NCBI GenBank assembly: GCA_037130845.1
Contig: JBAXSE010000011.1
Coordinates: 1-46,702 of the forward strand
Direction: 5' to 3'
From: 1-14-0-10-37-14 sp037130845
Lineage (GTDB): Bacteria > Patescibacteriota > Patescibacteriia > Patescibacteriales > Patescibacteriaceae
Length of the DNA: 46,702 nt
In this document: piece after piece, positions 1-8,883 of the stretch
How the letters are laid out: the number at the start of each line of letters is the position of its first letter
Numbering within the stretch: position 1 is the stretch's first letter
The notes under the pieces: model-generated
What the model saw: only the letters and a program-made list of their open reading frames with translations
Told to the model about the DNA's origin: nothing
The model's database searches: none
Translations under genes and position numbers: made by a program

Positions 1-46
1 TCAGATTGAACATTTTGTACTCCTTCGGAGTCCAAAATGTATCTGA
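1..46. repeat. Long intergenic inverted repeat
   Basis: Arms 10-23 and 27-40 pair around a TTC loop through a TCCTTCGGA core, and outer arms TCAGAT/ATCTGA (1-6 and 41-46) extend the stem. There is no T-tract, so it reads as a dispersed palindromic repeat rather than a terminator. A hairpin with a related GTCC-GAA-GGAC core lies at about 29650-29681. Confidence 0.55.
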
Positions 47-76
47 ACTTATTCAGATGTTGATAACATAACAAAC

Positions 77-109
77 AAAATCCCCCTCCAATCATGGAGA
101 GGGATTTTT
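77..109 (-). terminator. Rho-independent terminator of the giant peptidase gene
   Basis: The stem AATCCCCCTCC / GGAGAGGGATT has a six-base loop and is flanked by A and T runs. It lies just 3' of the stop codon of the minus-strand gene. Confidence 0.8.
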
Positions 110-114
110 AATTA

Positions 115-3100
115 CTAACGGGCTAACATTTGCGCTGCTGCGGTATAGCCATACTGCAGCAAGTAAGCTCGGGGGTTGGAAATAAACTTTAATTGTTCTT
201 GAGTATAAGGCTTACCGATACTTGCCTTGTTAACCAGGTCAGTCAGCTGTTGGAGCTGTTGCTGGATCTGAGCTTCCGTTAGGATCACGATTGGCGGAGT
301 CGCGGGCGGCTGGGGAGCAACCTGGGTGTTTGGAATGGTAGCGCCGGTGATGTTCTTGGTTAGGCCCAAGCTAGCCGGCGTGGCGCGATAGGAGACGGCC
401 GACAAGCCGCAGAAAGCTTCGGGCAGAATATAGGTCAGCGTATAGCTCTGGGCCATAGTATAGCTGCTGGGCTGGTAGAAGAAGGTGATATTATAATTCT
501 TGCCCAACGCCGTAGTGTCGGCCGGATAATAGCCGTGGGCGTTGCGATAGCTTTCCAGGGCTTGGCGGATGGATTGGATGGTGTTGAGATAATCGGCGCT
601 TACGCCGCCGACCGTAATGCCCTTGTTCGGGTCGTCCCAACCCTTGTCCGGACCGGTGCACTTGCTGTCCTTGATGCAGCGCACCGACATGGCGCTGGTC
701 TTGGGATCCAACAGCTGGTAAATGCCGGTCTCCTTGGACATCAGGCGGCGGCCGTAGGCATAATTGGCTCCGGGCGGATTGCTGTAACCGCTTTCCTTCG
801 CTTCATCCCAGGCATAATCATAGACATTATCGCTAGACCAGTAAGAGCTGATAACCTTGTCCAAGCGGAAATTGGCATAGGCGCTGCCAGACCCCACCAG
901 GCCATTGACGAAGTAATATCCGTTATTACCCTTTTCCAGATAGGCCAGGCTGGAACTGAGCTTGGCGTCAAAGCCGCTCAAGTCCAGGTCGCGCAGTAGC
1001 TTGCCGGTATCTTCGCAGTTCCTGTTAGTGATAATCTGCGCGATGGCGTCGCTCTGACGGCTGACATAACAGTCTGAAGCGGCATTGGCCAAAAACTTTT
1101 CCAAGACATTCCATTCAGCGATAGTCGGCAGATGCCAGCCGGCCGGACAGATGCCCTGGCGCGGTCCAGCCGGCACTATGCAGCGGCTATTCTGGTAGTC
1201 GGAGGCCGAATCACAGGCTAGCGGCAGCTGCATGGCTTCGTGCCATTGGTAGAGGCCGCCATAGGTCTTGCAGTGTTCCGTATTCTCGCTATGGCAATAT
1301 TTCTCGATCAGCGCGTCATTGCCCTGATAATTGGGGATCCATTGGTTGTAACCGTCGGCCTTCTTCATGTCCGGTATCGGCAAGCCGATATTGAGATTGT
1401 CGCGCAGCCAGCATTGCGTGCCGATAATCACGCTTCGATAATTACCGCCCTGGTCGCGGGTGACTCCGTTCGCCGCGTAAGGCCCGCCTTCATATTTCAC
1501 CACACCGCAATTGGCCGGTTCGCCACAACGTTCATATTTGGAAGCATCGCCTTGGCAACAAGCAGGCATGATATCACCGCAGGTACGGACATATTTCTGC
1601 ATCAAGGGCTTCTCTTGACCGCAAATACCAGATTTCTGCCAATCTTTCCACGCGGTAGTGCCGCAAGAGTCTTTCTTGATACAGCGTACCGGCTTGAGCT
1701 CGGCATAATGACTCCAGCCGAGATTGGTATTCAGTTTAGTCAGGTTCCACTCATAATAGCCATTGCGCCCGCCAAAGAAATAACCATAGAGCAAAACGGC
1801 ACCATGTAATTTCCCCACGGATTGCAAATACACTCCATTCTGATCGGTATTTTCCGCGCGGACGAAGCCTTGGCTGGTCCAAAATTCTACAGTATTATGC
1901 CCGGTATAGCCCAAGGCCGGCAAATCATTGTCGGTCAGCTTAGCCACGTCATCATTGCTGGGAATGGCCCAACCGACCGGACAGACTCCGCGAACCGCAG
2001 TGCTGCCGACCGGCGATTTCTGAGTCATGGCGTCGCTGATCAAGGTCAGAGGTATTTCTTGACTGTGATAGCTCTGCTTGGTAGCCGTCTCCCAATCATA
2101 TCTATTTGCCGCTAAGTACCATTTAGCTTCAGAAGTCCAGAGGTCGCTCGCCATCCAGCATTTGCCATTGAGCTTGACCGTGGCATAATAGCCAGGCTGG
2201 GAATCCTCGCCCCCGGTGGCAACTCGGCCGTAGATATCTAAGGTGCCGCCCGCCGCTTTCAGCAGACCGCTGCAACTGGTCTTGGGGTCGCAGGTCTCCA
2301 CCTTATAATTATCACCGACACAAGGCGCTCCGCCGCATGCGGCGTCGCAAGTACGATAGTAGCCTTGTTTGCCAGCGCCAACCTCGCCGCAATCGCCATA
2401 GGGCTTCCAGTCGGACCAGGTGCCGTCCTTGGGGGTACAGTCTAGGAAACAACGCACGCTAGCCAGGGAATTCTTGCTCTTATTCATCCGACCCACGCCG
2501 TCGCTGGAATTAACAGTCAACATTGAATCAGTACCTGTCTTGTCGTTTGGGCCAATTGGATCAGAATGCTTTTGGATGGCATAAGTCCAAGCATTAGTAG
2601 CGGAGCTCTGGTCCGCGGTGACAAAGCTGGCGGGCTGGCCATTGAACAGATAGGCTTCGAAGTCATCTTTGCCGGTCCATTGCATTTTGGCTCCGGCATT
2701 TAGGCAATCGTACTGATTGGAGCGATTGGCATTACAACTCTGCCCCGGCAGAGCCAGCGAATTGACAACGGTATCGACTTCTTTGGCGGTCGGGATATGG
2801 AAGCCGGCCGGGCAGATGCCCCGATGAGGCGTTTTGATCTGCGCCGAACAATCCTTGGTCGCGCACTCCGCCGGCAGATTCATAGCCTGCCACCAAGTAT
2901 AGAGGCCGCCGTATTTAGGACAGTTCTTCTCATCATCGCCATTGCAAACCTTGCTGGCGACATTCGGCGTGTCTGATTTTTTCTGGAAGATACCGGAATT
3001 ATAATTATTCTTTAGCAACCACGTATCCTTAATATTGACCGTAAGGTAATAGCCACCGTTGGGATCGTATTGGCCATTCAAATTATAGAAGCCGCCGGCT

Positions 3101-5244
3101 GATAATATTTTTTCAGGCGGCTTGCAATGATTTGCATTATCACAACCCCATCCCGAAGGGCATGTTTCTTTTTTTCTAATATCACAATTTATAGTTCTCG
3201 GTTTCATTGTGCAACTATCATAAAAATTAATTTCACCGCAATTAGCATCCTTGCTTATACAAGCGTCTTTATCAGATAAGCTTGAGCACTTTATGCACTT
3301 ATTTACGACACATTTTTTACCTGTTGGACAGTCATACGGATAATTAAACGCATCTTTATTTGTCCCACATCTTAAATTCCTAATGCCGTATTCATCTTCA
3401 ACAGCCCCCAAACCGCATTCATAGCCAAAATACTTGCAGTAATATTCATCCGATTTGGGCGGAGGACAGAGGCTGGATCGATTAAGCTCCGCAGCCCTCA
3501 TAGCGTTATCAATATCAAAACAAGTGTCACTGGTATAAGTAGCATAACAAGCATTGTTCATGGCGGTATAAAAATCTAGGAAATTAGCATTATCTGGCAA
3601 ATATTTCAAAGTTATAAAGAAAAGGTCTTCAACCGTATCTTCTCCAACGCCAGTAATCGTAGTTCCGTTTAATTCACCGCCTTCGCTCATCAAATAAGCC
3701 AAATGCGCTAAGACTGTTAAATTATTATAACGATCGGCAATTTTACAACCCCAATTTGAACTATTGTGAGTCAAAGGTTTGTCGCCTGAAGGGTTGGCAT
3801 AATTATAGCCCTGCGCTGTCCAGACCATATCCCCTACTCTATAAAGTTTCTTTATAAATATGGTGAAAATTTCGGCATAAGCCTCATTAATAACCAACGA
3901 TTCTCCATAATTAGATAATTCATTCGGACCTTGGTTATCCACAACGGCATGAGTGTATTCATGAGAAATTACATCTTGCCTAGTAGGCCCGAAACTGTCT
4001 AAGCCAACTCCTGTGTAAATACCACTCACCGGAATATAATATGCCGGGCCACCACCTTTTAAATCTGTTGTAATCTTAAAAAATGTATACACTGGCGAAT
4101 AGGAAATCAAATCAGGTTGGGCTCTTTTATCAATAATTCCACCCAAATTATTAGCTCCGTCAATACCAAACTTATTTTTATAATAATCATATGCCCTTTT
4201 AACAGAGTCATAATTAGTGTTAACCTCGGTAAACAAAACTTCATTATCACCTTCAAATCTTCCCTTATATTTAGCATTAGAGGTATTATCTAAACATTTA
4301 TCTATACTATCTTCATTATTACAAAAATAAATTCGCCTATTTAAAGCAAACACTACACCTTCATAACCATCAATCAACGATCCGTCCTTGGCGTTAATGA
4401 ATAAGACTTTACGCATAGCCGAGTTACTCAGATCATGCACCGCCACTTCATAGGCTAAATAATTTTGATCAGCTGCATTATCATCAACATATTTTTTATT
4501 ATATACATACAATGTCCCCTGCTCCGCTTCCGGGTCGGCCATTTTTAATAGGCTTGCGCCGATTTCAACCGCTTTTGCCTTAGCCTGGTCATTACTCAAG
4601 CTCGGCGCAGTATCTAAGTTGGTAATGGGAAGGATATTGCCGGTTGCGGATTTGACTTGCCCGCTCTTATTTTCATGGATTAAAAAGGCAGATGCATAAA
4701 CCGGGACATTATTATACACGCGCTGGTAGCGCAGATGGACGTAACCTTGCTTGTCCGTTTCACTTTTATCTTTGACAACTTGTGCTGAGGCATTGTCCAA
4801 GCCAAAAGTTGAACCGTAATCATTAATAAATTGCATGGCAACATTATCCGCGCCTTTCACAGTCTGAGTCAAAGGAATGATCTTTGTTTTTGCCGATAAA
4901 GAAAGCAATCGCCCATCATTCTGATTAGCCATAAAAGATAAGCCCTGTGTGCGCAAAGAACTTAAGTTTTGCAGAACCGCATCAGTTGCCTTGACACTCG
5001 CCAGATTATCGTTAGCACTGGCGGTAATCTTAATCCCCGCGACTCGAGGCCGGGCCTTAGCCTGCTTAGCTAAAGACGCCTTGCCGATCACTTGGCCCGC
5101 CTTATCACCATTGACGGCAACTGGCAGAACATTTTTAACCGTTTGCTTGATGTCAACAGCGCGGGCAGCCTGGGCATTCATGAGCACAAAAAAAGCACCC
5201 GCCGCGATGGACGCCAGTGCTAACAAAAACAAAATCTTTTTCAT
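115..5244 (-). CDS. Giant secreted M4 (thermolysin-like) peptidase mosaic with FISUMP-type repeats
   Basis: 1709-residue exported protein. The N-terminus (MKKILFLLALASI) is a signal peptide, followed by a propeptide-like FTP/PepSY region (about 50-300) and an M4 metallopeptidase domain (about 310-610). HEYTH lies at 428-432 and the third zinc-ligand motif NEAYAE has its Glu at 454, as in thermolysin. In the segment equivalent to thermolysin's D-x-x-x-VHxNS, however, the sequence reads DRYNNLT, so the transition-state His (His231) is replaced by Tyr. Then come a Cys-rich linker and three repeats resembling the Fibrobacter major paralogous domain (about 711-930, 990-1190, 1245-1530; each with a GICPAGxHxP-like motif and a C-terminal VRC), separated by TSP1-like WxxW/Cys segments. 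A pseudopilin-like segment follows at about 1545-1625 (LNTIQSIRQALESYRNAHGYYP). The ATG at 5244 is chosen over an upstream ATG at 5271 because AGGA precedes it. The M4 half is visibly more AT-rich than the repeat half. Likely a surface or matrix protein; proteolytic activity is uncertain. Confidence 0.85.
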   Translation of the reverse strand: MKKILFLLALASIAAGAFFVLMNAQAARAVDIKQTVKNVLPVAVNGDKAGQVIGKASLAKQAKARPRVAGIKITASANDNLASVKATDAVLQNLSSLRTQGLSFMANQNDGRLLSLSAKTKIIPLTQTVKGADNVAMQFINDYGSTFGLDNASAQVVKDKSETDKQGYVHLRYQRVYNNVPVYASAFLIHENKSGQVKSATGNILPITNLDTAPSLSNDQAKAKAVEIGASLLKMADPEAEQGTLYVYNKKYVDDNAADQNYLAYEVAVHDLSNSAMRKVLFINAKDGSLIDGYEGVVFALNRRIYFCNNEDSIDKCLDNTSNAKYKGRFEGDNEVLFTEVNTNYDSVKRAYDYYKNKFGIDGANNLGGIIDKRAQPDLISYSPVYTFFKITTDLKGGGPAYYIPVSGIYTGVGLDSFGPTRQDVISHEYTHAVVDNQGPNELSNYGESLVINEAYAEIFTIFIKKLYRVGDMVWTAQGYNYANPSGDKPLTHNSSNWGCKIADRYNNLTVLAHLAYLMSEGGELNGTTITGVGEDTVEDLFFITLKYLPDNANFLDFYTAMNNACYATYTSDTCFDIDNAMRAAELNRSSLCPPPKSDEYYCKYFGYECGLGAVEDEYGIRNLRCGTNKDAFNYPYDCPTGKKCVVNKCIKCSSLSDKDACISKDANCGEINFYDSCTMKPRTINCDIRKKETCPSGWGCDNANHCKPPEKILSAGGFYNLNGQYDPNGGYYLTVNIKDTWLLKNNYNSGIFQKKSDTPNVASKVCNGDDEKNCPKYGGLYTWWQAMNLPAECATKDCSAQIKTPHRGICPAGFHIPTAKEVDTVVNSLALPGQSCNANRSNQYDCLNAGAKMQWTGKDDFEAYLFNGQPASFVTADQSSATNAWTYAIQKHSDPIGPNDKTGTDSMLTVNSSDGVGRMNKSKNSLASVRCFLDCTPKDGTWSDWKPYGDCGEVGAGKQGYYRTCDAACGGAPCVGDNYKVETCDPKTSCSGLLKAAGGTLDIYGRVATGGEDSQPGYYATVKLNGKCWMASDLWTSEAKWYLAANRYDWETATKQSYHSQEIPLTLISDAMTQKSPVGSTAVRGVCPVGWAIPSNDDVAKLTDNDLPALGYTGHNTVEFWTSQGFVRAENTDQNGVYLQSVGKLHGAVLLYGYFFGGRNGYYEWNLTKLNTNLGWSHYAELKPVRCIKKDSCGTTAWKDWQKSGICGQEKPLMQKYVRTCGDIMPACCQGDASKYERCGEPANCGVVKYEGGPYAANGVTRDQGGNYRSVIIGTQCWLRDNLNIGLPIPDMKKADGYNQWIPNYQGNDALIEKYCHSENTEHCKTYGGLYQWHEAMQLPLACDSASDYQNSRCIVPAGPRQGICPAGWHLPTIAEWNVLEKFLANAASDCYVSRQSDAIAQIITNRNCEDTGKLLRDLDLSGFDAKLSSSLAYLEKGNNGYYFVNGLVGSGSAYANFRLDKVISSYWSSDNVYDYAWDEAKESGYSNPPGANYAYGRRLMSKETGIYQLLDPKTSAMSVRCIKDSKCTGPDKGWDDPNKGITVGGVSADYLNTIQSIRQALESYRNAHGYYPADTTALGKNYNITFFYQPSSYTMAQSYTLTYILPEAFCGLSAVSYRATPASLGLTKNITGATIPNTQVAPQPPATPPIVILTEAQIQQQLQQLTDLVNKASIGKPYTQEQLKFISNPRAYLLQYGYTAAAQMLAR

Positions 5245-5273
5245 AGATTCCTGAATTATATAATGATACATTA

Positions 5274-5279
5274 ATTATA
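5274..5279 (-). promoter_or_regulatory. Likely -10 box (TATAAT) of the giant peptidase gene
   Basis: A TATAAT on the minus strand lies 29 bases upstream of the ATG, with AGGA between them as ribosome binding site. A second TATAAT at 5255-5260 is too close to leave room for the RBS. No good -35 is visible. Confidence 0.4.
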
Positions 5280-5311
5280 CATCAGGAATAATATGCAAGC
5301 AAACAAAAAAC

Positions 5312-5794
5312 CTAATTCAGCATCCAAAAAGCGTAATTCAAGATTGAGGCGAAGCTGACCCAGAGTAAATATGGCGCCAGGAGCCAAGCCGCCGTCTTAT
5401 CTAAGCGGCTAAAATGAAAGATGGCAGCAAAAATCGCCAGCCATAGGGCTATAATCACATACAACGCCCAATAAGGGCTATGCGCTCCAAAAAAAACCAA
5501 AGACCAACAGACATTAAGGATTAATTGCGCCCAATACCAGCCTAGCGCCCGTCGCACACCGGCTTTCTTAAGGCCTAGACGCCAGATACGCCAAGCGGCG
5601 ATAGCCATCAATAAAAATAATAGCGTCCAAACAGGGCCAAACAGCCAATTGGGCGGCGCAATAGATGGCCGCGCCAAAGCAGCATACCAGGTAGTAATAG
5701 CCGGCATAGTAGCGACGGAACCAACAGCCGAAGCGCCAAAGGTCAAACCAAGCACGGCAATCAATTTTATTAGAGACTGATTCTTTTTGATCAT
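5312..5794 (-). CDS. tspO: TspO/MBR family membrane protein
   Basis: 160-residue integral membrane protein with five hydrophobic segments and the family's Trp-rich and Pro-rich signature: TWYAALARPSIAPPNWLFGPVW near the first loop (key motif PxxAPPxWxFxxVW), WxxQLxLNxxWSxxFF in the middle, and LPYLxWVxFAxxLNxxxxxLN at the end. TspO proteins bind porphyrins and other hydrophobic ligands and modulate stress or transport; the ligand here is unknown. The ATG at 5794 is preferred over an upstream TTG (5821) because an extended -10 element lies six bases before it, implying a leaderless message. Length is normal for the family (about 150-165). Confidence 0.9.
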   Translation of the reverse strand: MIKKNQSLIKLIAVLGLTFGASAVGSVATMPAITTWYAALARPSIAPPNWLFGPVWTLLFLLMAIAAWRIWRLGLKKAGVRRALGWYWAQLILNVCWSLVFFGAHSPYWALYVIIALWLAIFAAIFHFSRLDKTAAWLLAPYLLWVSFASILNYAFWMLN

Positions 5795-5800
5795 AATATA

Positions 5801-5809
5801 ATTATAACA
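5801..5809 (-). promoter_or_regulatory. Extended -10 promoter giving a leaderless tspO mRNA
   Basis: TGTTATAAT on the minus strand ends six bases before the ATG, so transcription would start at or next to the A of the start codon. No Shine-Dalgarno is possible. The same nine-base element stands at the same distance before the gene at 17101-18849. Confidence 0.55.
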
Positions 5810-5823
5810 TTTTACAGACAAAT

Positions 5824-5847
5824 AAAAAAGGAGCGTTAAAACGCCCC
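5824..5847 (-). terminator. Terminator after the small two-gene operon
   Basis: On the minus strand GGGGCG-loop-CGCTCC is followed by a run of six T. It directly follows the stop of the gene at 5856-6110. Confidence 0.75.
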
Positions 5848-5855
5848 TGCTGTAA

Positions 5856-6110
5856 TTAATTTGTTAACTCGCTAATTTTTTCTTGCAACACTTTATTGAT
5901 TGCATATTTTTCTACCGGCTGCGCTATGCCAGTCTTGAATATTGCTTTGATCCGGCTAATCTTAAGCCCGGTGGTATTTGCAATATCTGCCATTGAAATA
6001 GCACCCTGCCAACGAGAAAGCTTAAAAACATAGTCAGCTATCGGATGTTTTAGACCCTGAGCTTCGATTTCAAAGCTAACGTTTCTGCTCTCATCGACGG
6101 TTATTATCAT
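5856..6110 (-). CDS. Small HTH-like hypothetical protein
   Basis: 84 residues, not recognised. The central part (AISMADIANTTGLKISRIKAIFKTG) has the spacing of a helix-turn-helix (about residues 38-62), which suggests DNA binding, but no family can be named. Its start ATG overlaps the stop codon of the upstream lipoprotein gene by four bases (ATGA), so the two are translationally coupled. Confidence 0.6.
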   Translation of the reverse strand: MIITVDESRNVSFEIEAQGLKHPIADYVFKLSRWQGAISMADIANTTGLKISRIKAIFKTGIAQPVEKYAINKVLQEKISELTN

Positions 6111-6337
6111 TTGGACTGCCCCTGCCTCAAACCGCGCCTTTCATCCGTCAATTTATGGCAAATAAAATTATTCCGGTCGCCGTTACTGATACTCGCCTCC
6201 TTGTCATCACCATTACTTACTACGCAAACAACAACTGCGTGATTGTGATTACGAACGGGTTGCGGCACAACACAACCAGAAACAACGGAAGCAAACACCA
6301 AACAAAGAAAGACAACTTTAAACAAATATTTCATCAT
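6107..6337 (-). CDS. Small putative lipoprotein
   Basis: 76 residues. The N-terminus MMKYLFKVVFLCLVFASVVSGC is a lipoprotein signal peptide with lipobox VVSGC (Cys about residue 22). The mature part is only about 55 residues, polar, with no recognised domain. GAAGG lies five bases before the first ATG (6337), which decides the start. It is the first gene of a two-gene operon with the HTH-like protein. Confidence 0.65.
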   Translation of the reverse strand: MMKYLFKVVFLCLVFASVVSGCVVPQPVRNHNHAVVVCVVSNGDDKEASISNGDRNNFICHKLTDERRGLRQGQSK

Positions 6338-6360
6338 TAAGCCTTCAAAAAAATGAACTA

Positions 6361-6390
6361 AAAAACATGCTGAAAGTTAAGCATGTTTTT
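6361..6390 (-). terminator. Terminator at the end of the dcw/metallophosphoesterase operon
   Basis: AAAAACATGCT / AGCATGTTTTT hairpin with an eight-base loop. It is symmetrical and could act in both directions; on the minus strand it lies 60 bases after the metallophosphoesterase stop. Confidence 0.7.
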
Positions 6391-6450
6391 ATGTATTTGT
6401 CAAGGCCTATTAATTATTTATTTATATTTTAAGGCTAATATAAGCTAATT

Positions 6451-7563
6451 TTATTGACGTAACAACTTGATCTCGACTATTTCCGAGAAAGAGCCCAGAC
6501 GGGCCGGCGGCCCCCAGGTACCGCTGCCGCTGGTGGTGTAGAGATTAAAATTACCATAAGTGCTCAGGCCTTTATCTAACCCGCCGTAGACCAGCCAGGT
6601 AAAGTAATTATAGGGCCACAATTGTCCGCGATGAGTATGGCCGGCCAACATCAGGCTGATACCGGCCTGCTGGGCAGCCTTAACATCAACCGGAGAATGA
6701 TAAAGTAAAAACTTAATCGGCTGAGTGCCGACAATAAGCTCAGGCAAGATGCGCGCCAAATAGCCTCTGACTTGCGTAACAGGATATCCGACGCCGATCA
6801 GAGAGATGCCGTCAATATTAACAGACTGATTATTTAGCACCGTAATATTTGGCGGCACGATTTTGGCTAAGGAATTCATCAAGCCGGCATAGATCTCGTG
6901 GTTACCTGATATATAATAAGTACCCTTGGGCGGCTTTAAGCCCCGCAGAGAGCTTAACAGCACCGGATAGTCCTGGCGCGTTCCGTCCACGAGATCGCCG
7001 GTAATCACCACCATGTCAGGCTTAAGCTTCTGCACTTTATTAACCAAGCGGTTGAGATAAAATGGCCCATTGACCGCTCCCAGATGTGCATCCGATATCT
7101 GGACTATCGTCTTGCCCTCCCACCCATAAGGCAAATGGGCAATATAAATATTTACCCTAGTGACTACCGGGAAGAATGAAGCGACTACTGCGCCCAGATA
7201 CAAAATTAAGGCAATACCCCAAAAGACCGTACCTAAAGCAGGCAAATGGTATTTAATATACTTTCTGCTAGCTAAATACGCTAGCCACCCCAGCAGCAAA
7301 CACCAGACAGCCGTACTAATCAGGCCCAGCCAAAACCAGGTCACGAGATACAAAAAGCGAGAAAAGAAATTGCTGCCGGTATGGCACCAAACAGTGCTTA
7401 TCAATGTCATGACAACGGCAAACAAAGACAGGACAACACGGCTGCGTCGATTAATAAAACTGATATCAAAAAAACGGGAAGTCAGCCAAAATAGCAGCAG
7501 GTGCGCCCCTCCCAGGATAAGGCTTACGATTATTAAGGCAATGATACCAAACAGCACTTGCAT
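6451..7563 (-). CDS. Membrane-anchored metallophosphoesterase (YkuE-like)
   Basis: 370 residues from the ATG at 7563; an upstream GTG at 7611 would add 16 residues and overlap murF by 41 bases. Four or so transmembrane helices fill the first 130 residues, followed by a calcineurin-like phosphoesterase domain. All metal-binding motifs are present: ISDAHLG, GDLVDG, GNHE, and AGHTHRGQ near the C-terminus. Related YkuE/YaeI proteins act on lipid-linked phosphate substrates at the membrane; the substrate here is unknown. It is the last gene of the dcw operon, directly downstream of murF, so an envelope-lipid role (for example recycling of a lipid carrier) is a reasonable inference. No clear Shine-Dalgarno helps to choose the start. 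Confidence 0.8.
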   Translation of the reverse strand: MQVLFGIIALIIVSLILGGAHLLLFWLTSRFFDISFINRRSRVVLSLFAVVMTLISTVWCHTGSNFFSRFLYLVTWFWLGLISTAVWCLLLGWLAYLASRKYIKYHLPALGTVFWGIALILYLGAVVASFFPVVTRVNIYIAHLPYGWEGKTIVQISDAHLGAVNGPFYLNRLVNKVQKLKPDMVVITGDLVDGTRQDYPVLLSSLRGLKPPKGTYYISGNHEIYAGLMNSLAKIVPPNITVLNNQSVNIDGISLIGVGYPVTQVRGYLARILPELIVGTQPIKFLLYHSPVDVKAAQQAGISLMLAGHTHRGQLWPYNYFTWLVYGGLDKGLSTYGNFNLYTTSGSGTWGPPARLGSFSEIVEIKLLRQ

Positions 7564-7570
7564 AGCTTTT

Positions 7571-8860
7571 TTAATTTTGCCAATCCGCGCCTTGGCGAAC
7601 CAGCTGTTCACCGGCAGTTTGCGGTTCTGCCATCAAGGCCTTGACTATTTTTTCCATACGCATACCTTGGGACCCTTTAACCAAAACCAAGTCATGCGGC
7701 TTGAGATGTATCTCTAGATATTCTATCACTTCCTGATGATTATTAAAGGCCTGGATCCGTTCTTCGGCCATCTCGGCTTTACGTGCGCCCATTCCATAGT
7801 AGTGAGCTTGCTTGCCGATATACAACAGCCGCGCCTTGGCAATGTCCGCGACTCTTTGTCCGATTTCACTGTGGCCTTTTTCACTCTCGCTGCCTAACTC
7901 CAACATATCACCCAACACCACCCACTTGGTGCAGATCGCCGGCTGCTTAATGCTATCCAAGACCTCCAAAGCGGCCAACGTGGATTGCGGAGCTGCATTA
8001 TAGGTATCATCGATTATCATCGAGCCGTTTTTGCCGGCTATTAAGTGTAACCGCCCCTTGGGCGGCTCCATGGCACGCAAGGCCTCGCTGATTTCAATGC
8101 CATTGAGGCCGAAAGCGAAGCCGACCGCCGCACCAGCCAAGGCGGCATAGATAGTCGGATGGCCGATAACCGCCGGTATTAAAACTGGAATATATGAGTC
8201 TTTGTAATGTATCTTGAAATTTACTCCGCCGAGGCTAGCTGCTTCTTCGTCTTGAAAACGATAGATGATATTTTGCGCTCTAATCTCTGCCTCTTCGGCA
8301 AAGCCATAAGTCAGAACCTTATTCTTTGCACCCTCTACAATCTTGTCAGCCTCCGGAAAATCCAGGTTGATAATCGCATAGCCGGAACGATCCAGACCAT
8401 TAAAGATCTTGGCTTTTTCTTCGCGCAGCTTGGCGGTTGTTCCAAATTGCTCCATATGAGAAGTCCCGACATAGGTCAAAACAGCCGCCTTGAGCTGAAC
8501 AATCGACAGCAGATAGTCCATATCGCCTGGCTTATCGACGCCCATTTCCAATACCAACACTTCGGGATAATCCTTATCGATAAACATCAATAACTTAATG
8601 CCTTGTATCAAGACAGACAGCCAGCCAGCCCAAGAACGCCCCGGAGAGTTAAGTCCCAAGATAGTCAAAGGCAAGCCCAATTCGTTATTGTAATTACGAA
8701 TACTGCCACGCACGGCATATTTAGCGCTCAACACGCGCACAATCGCCTCTTTGCTGCTGGTTTTGCCGATTGAACCGGTAACGCCCACTACCTCTGGGTC
8801 GTATTTCTTAATAACTCCTCGAGCTAACACCCTCAGCATCAGTTCTAATAATTTTCGCAT
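7571..8860 (-). CDS. murF: UDP-N-acetylmuramoyl-tripeptide--D-Ala-D-Ala ligase
   Basis: 429 residues, a typical MurF length. It adds the D-Ala-D-Ala dipeptide to the UDP-MurNAc tripeptide in cytoplasmic peptidoglycan precursor synthesis. The P-loop GVTGSIGKTSSKE (about 26-38) is the Mur ligase ATP site; NYNNELGLPLT and the EMGVDKPGDM segment are MurF-typical, IIDDTYNAAPQS (about 270) marks the central domain, and LVLVKGSQGMRMEKIV closes the C-terminal domain as in MurF. It follows ftsI by 23 bases in the dcw operon. Confidence 0.95.
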   Translation of the reverse strand: MRKLLELMLRVLARGVIKKYDPEVVGVTGSIGKTSSKEAIVRVLSAKYAVRGSIRNYNNELGLPLTILGLNSPGRSWAGWLSVLIQGIKLLMFIDKDYPEVLVLEMGVDKPGDMDYLLSIVQLKAAVLTYVGTSHMEQFGTTAKLREEKAKIFNGLDRSGYAIINLDFPEADKIVEGAKNKVLTYGFAEEAEIRAQNIIYRFQDEEAASLGGVNFKIHYKDSYIPVLIPAVIGHPTIYAALAGAAVGFAFGLNGIEISEALRAMEPPKGRLHLIAGKNGSMIIDDTYNAAPQSTLAALEVLDSIKQPAICTKWVVLGDMLELGSESEKGHSEIGQRVADIAKARLLYIGKQAHYYGMGARKAEMAEERIQAFNNHQEVIEYLEIHLKPHDLVLVKGSQGMRMEKIVKALMAEPQTAGEQLVRQGADWQN

Positions 8861-8883
8861 ATAGTTAAATTCAACATATACAT

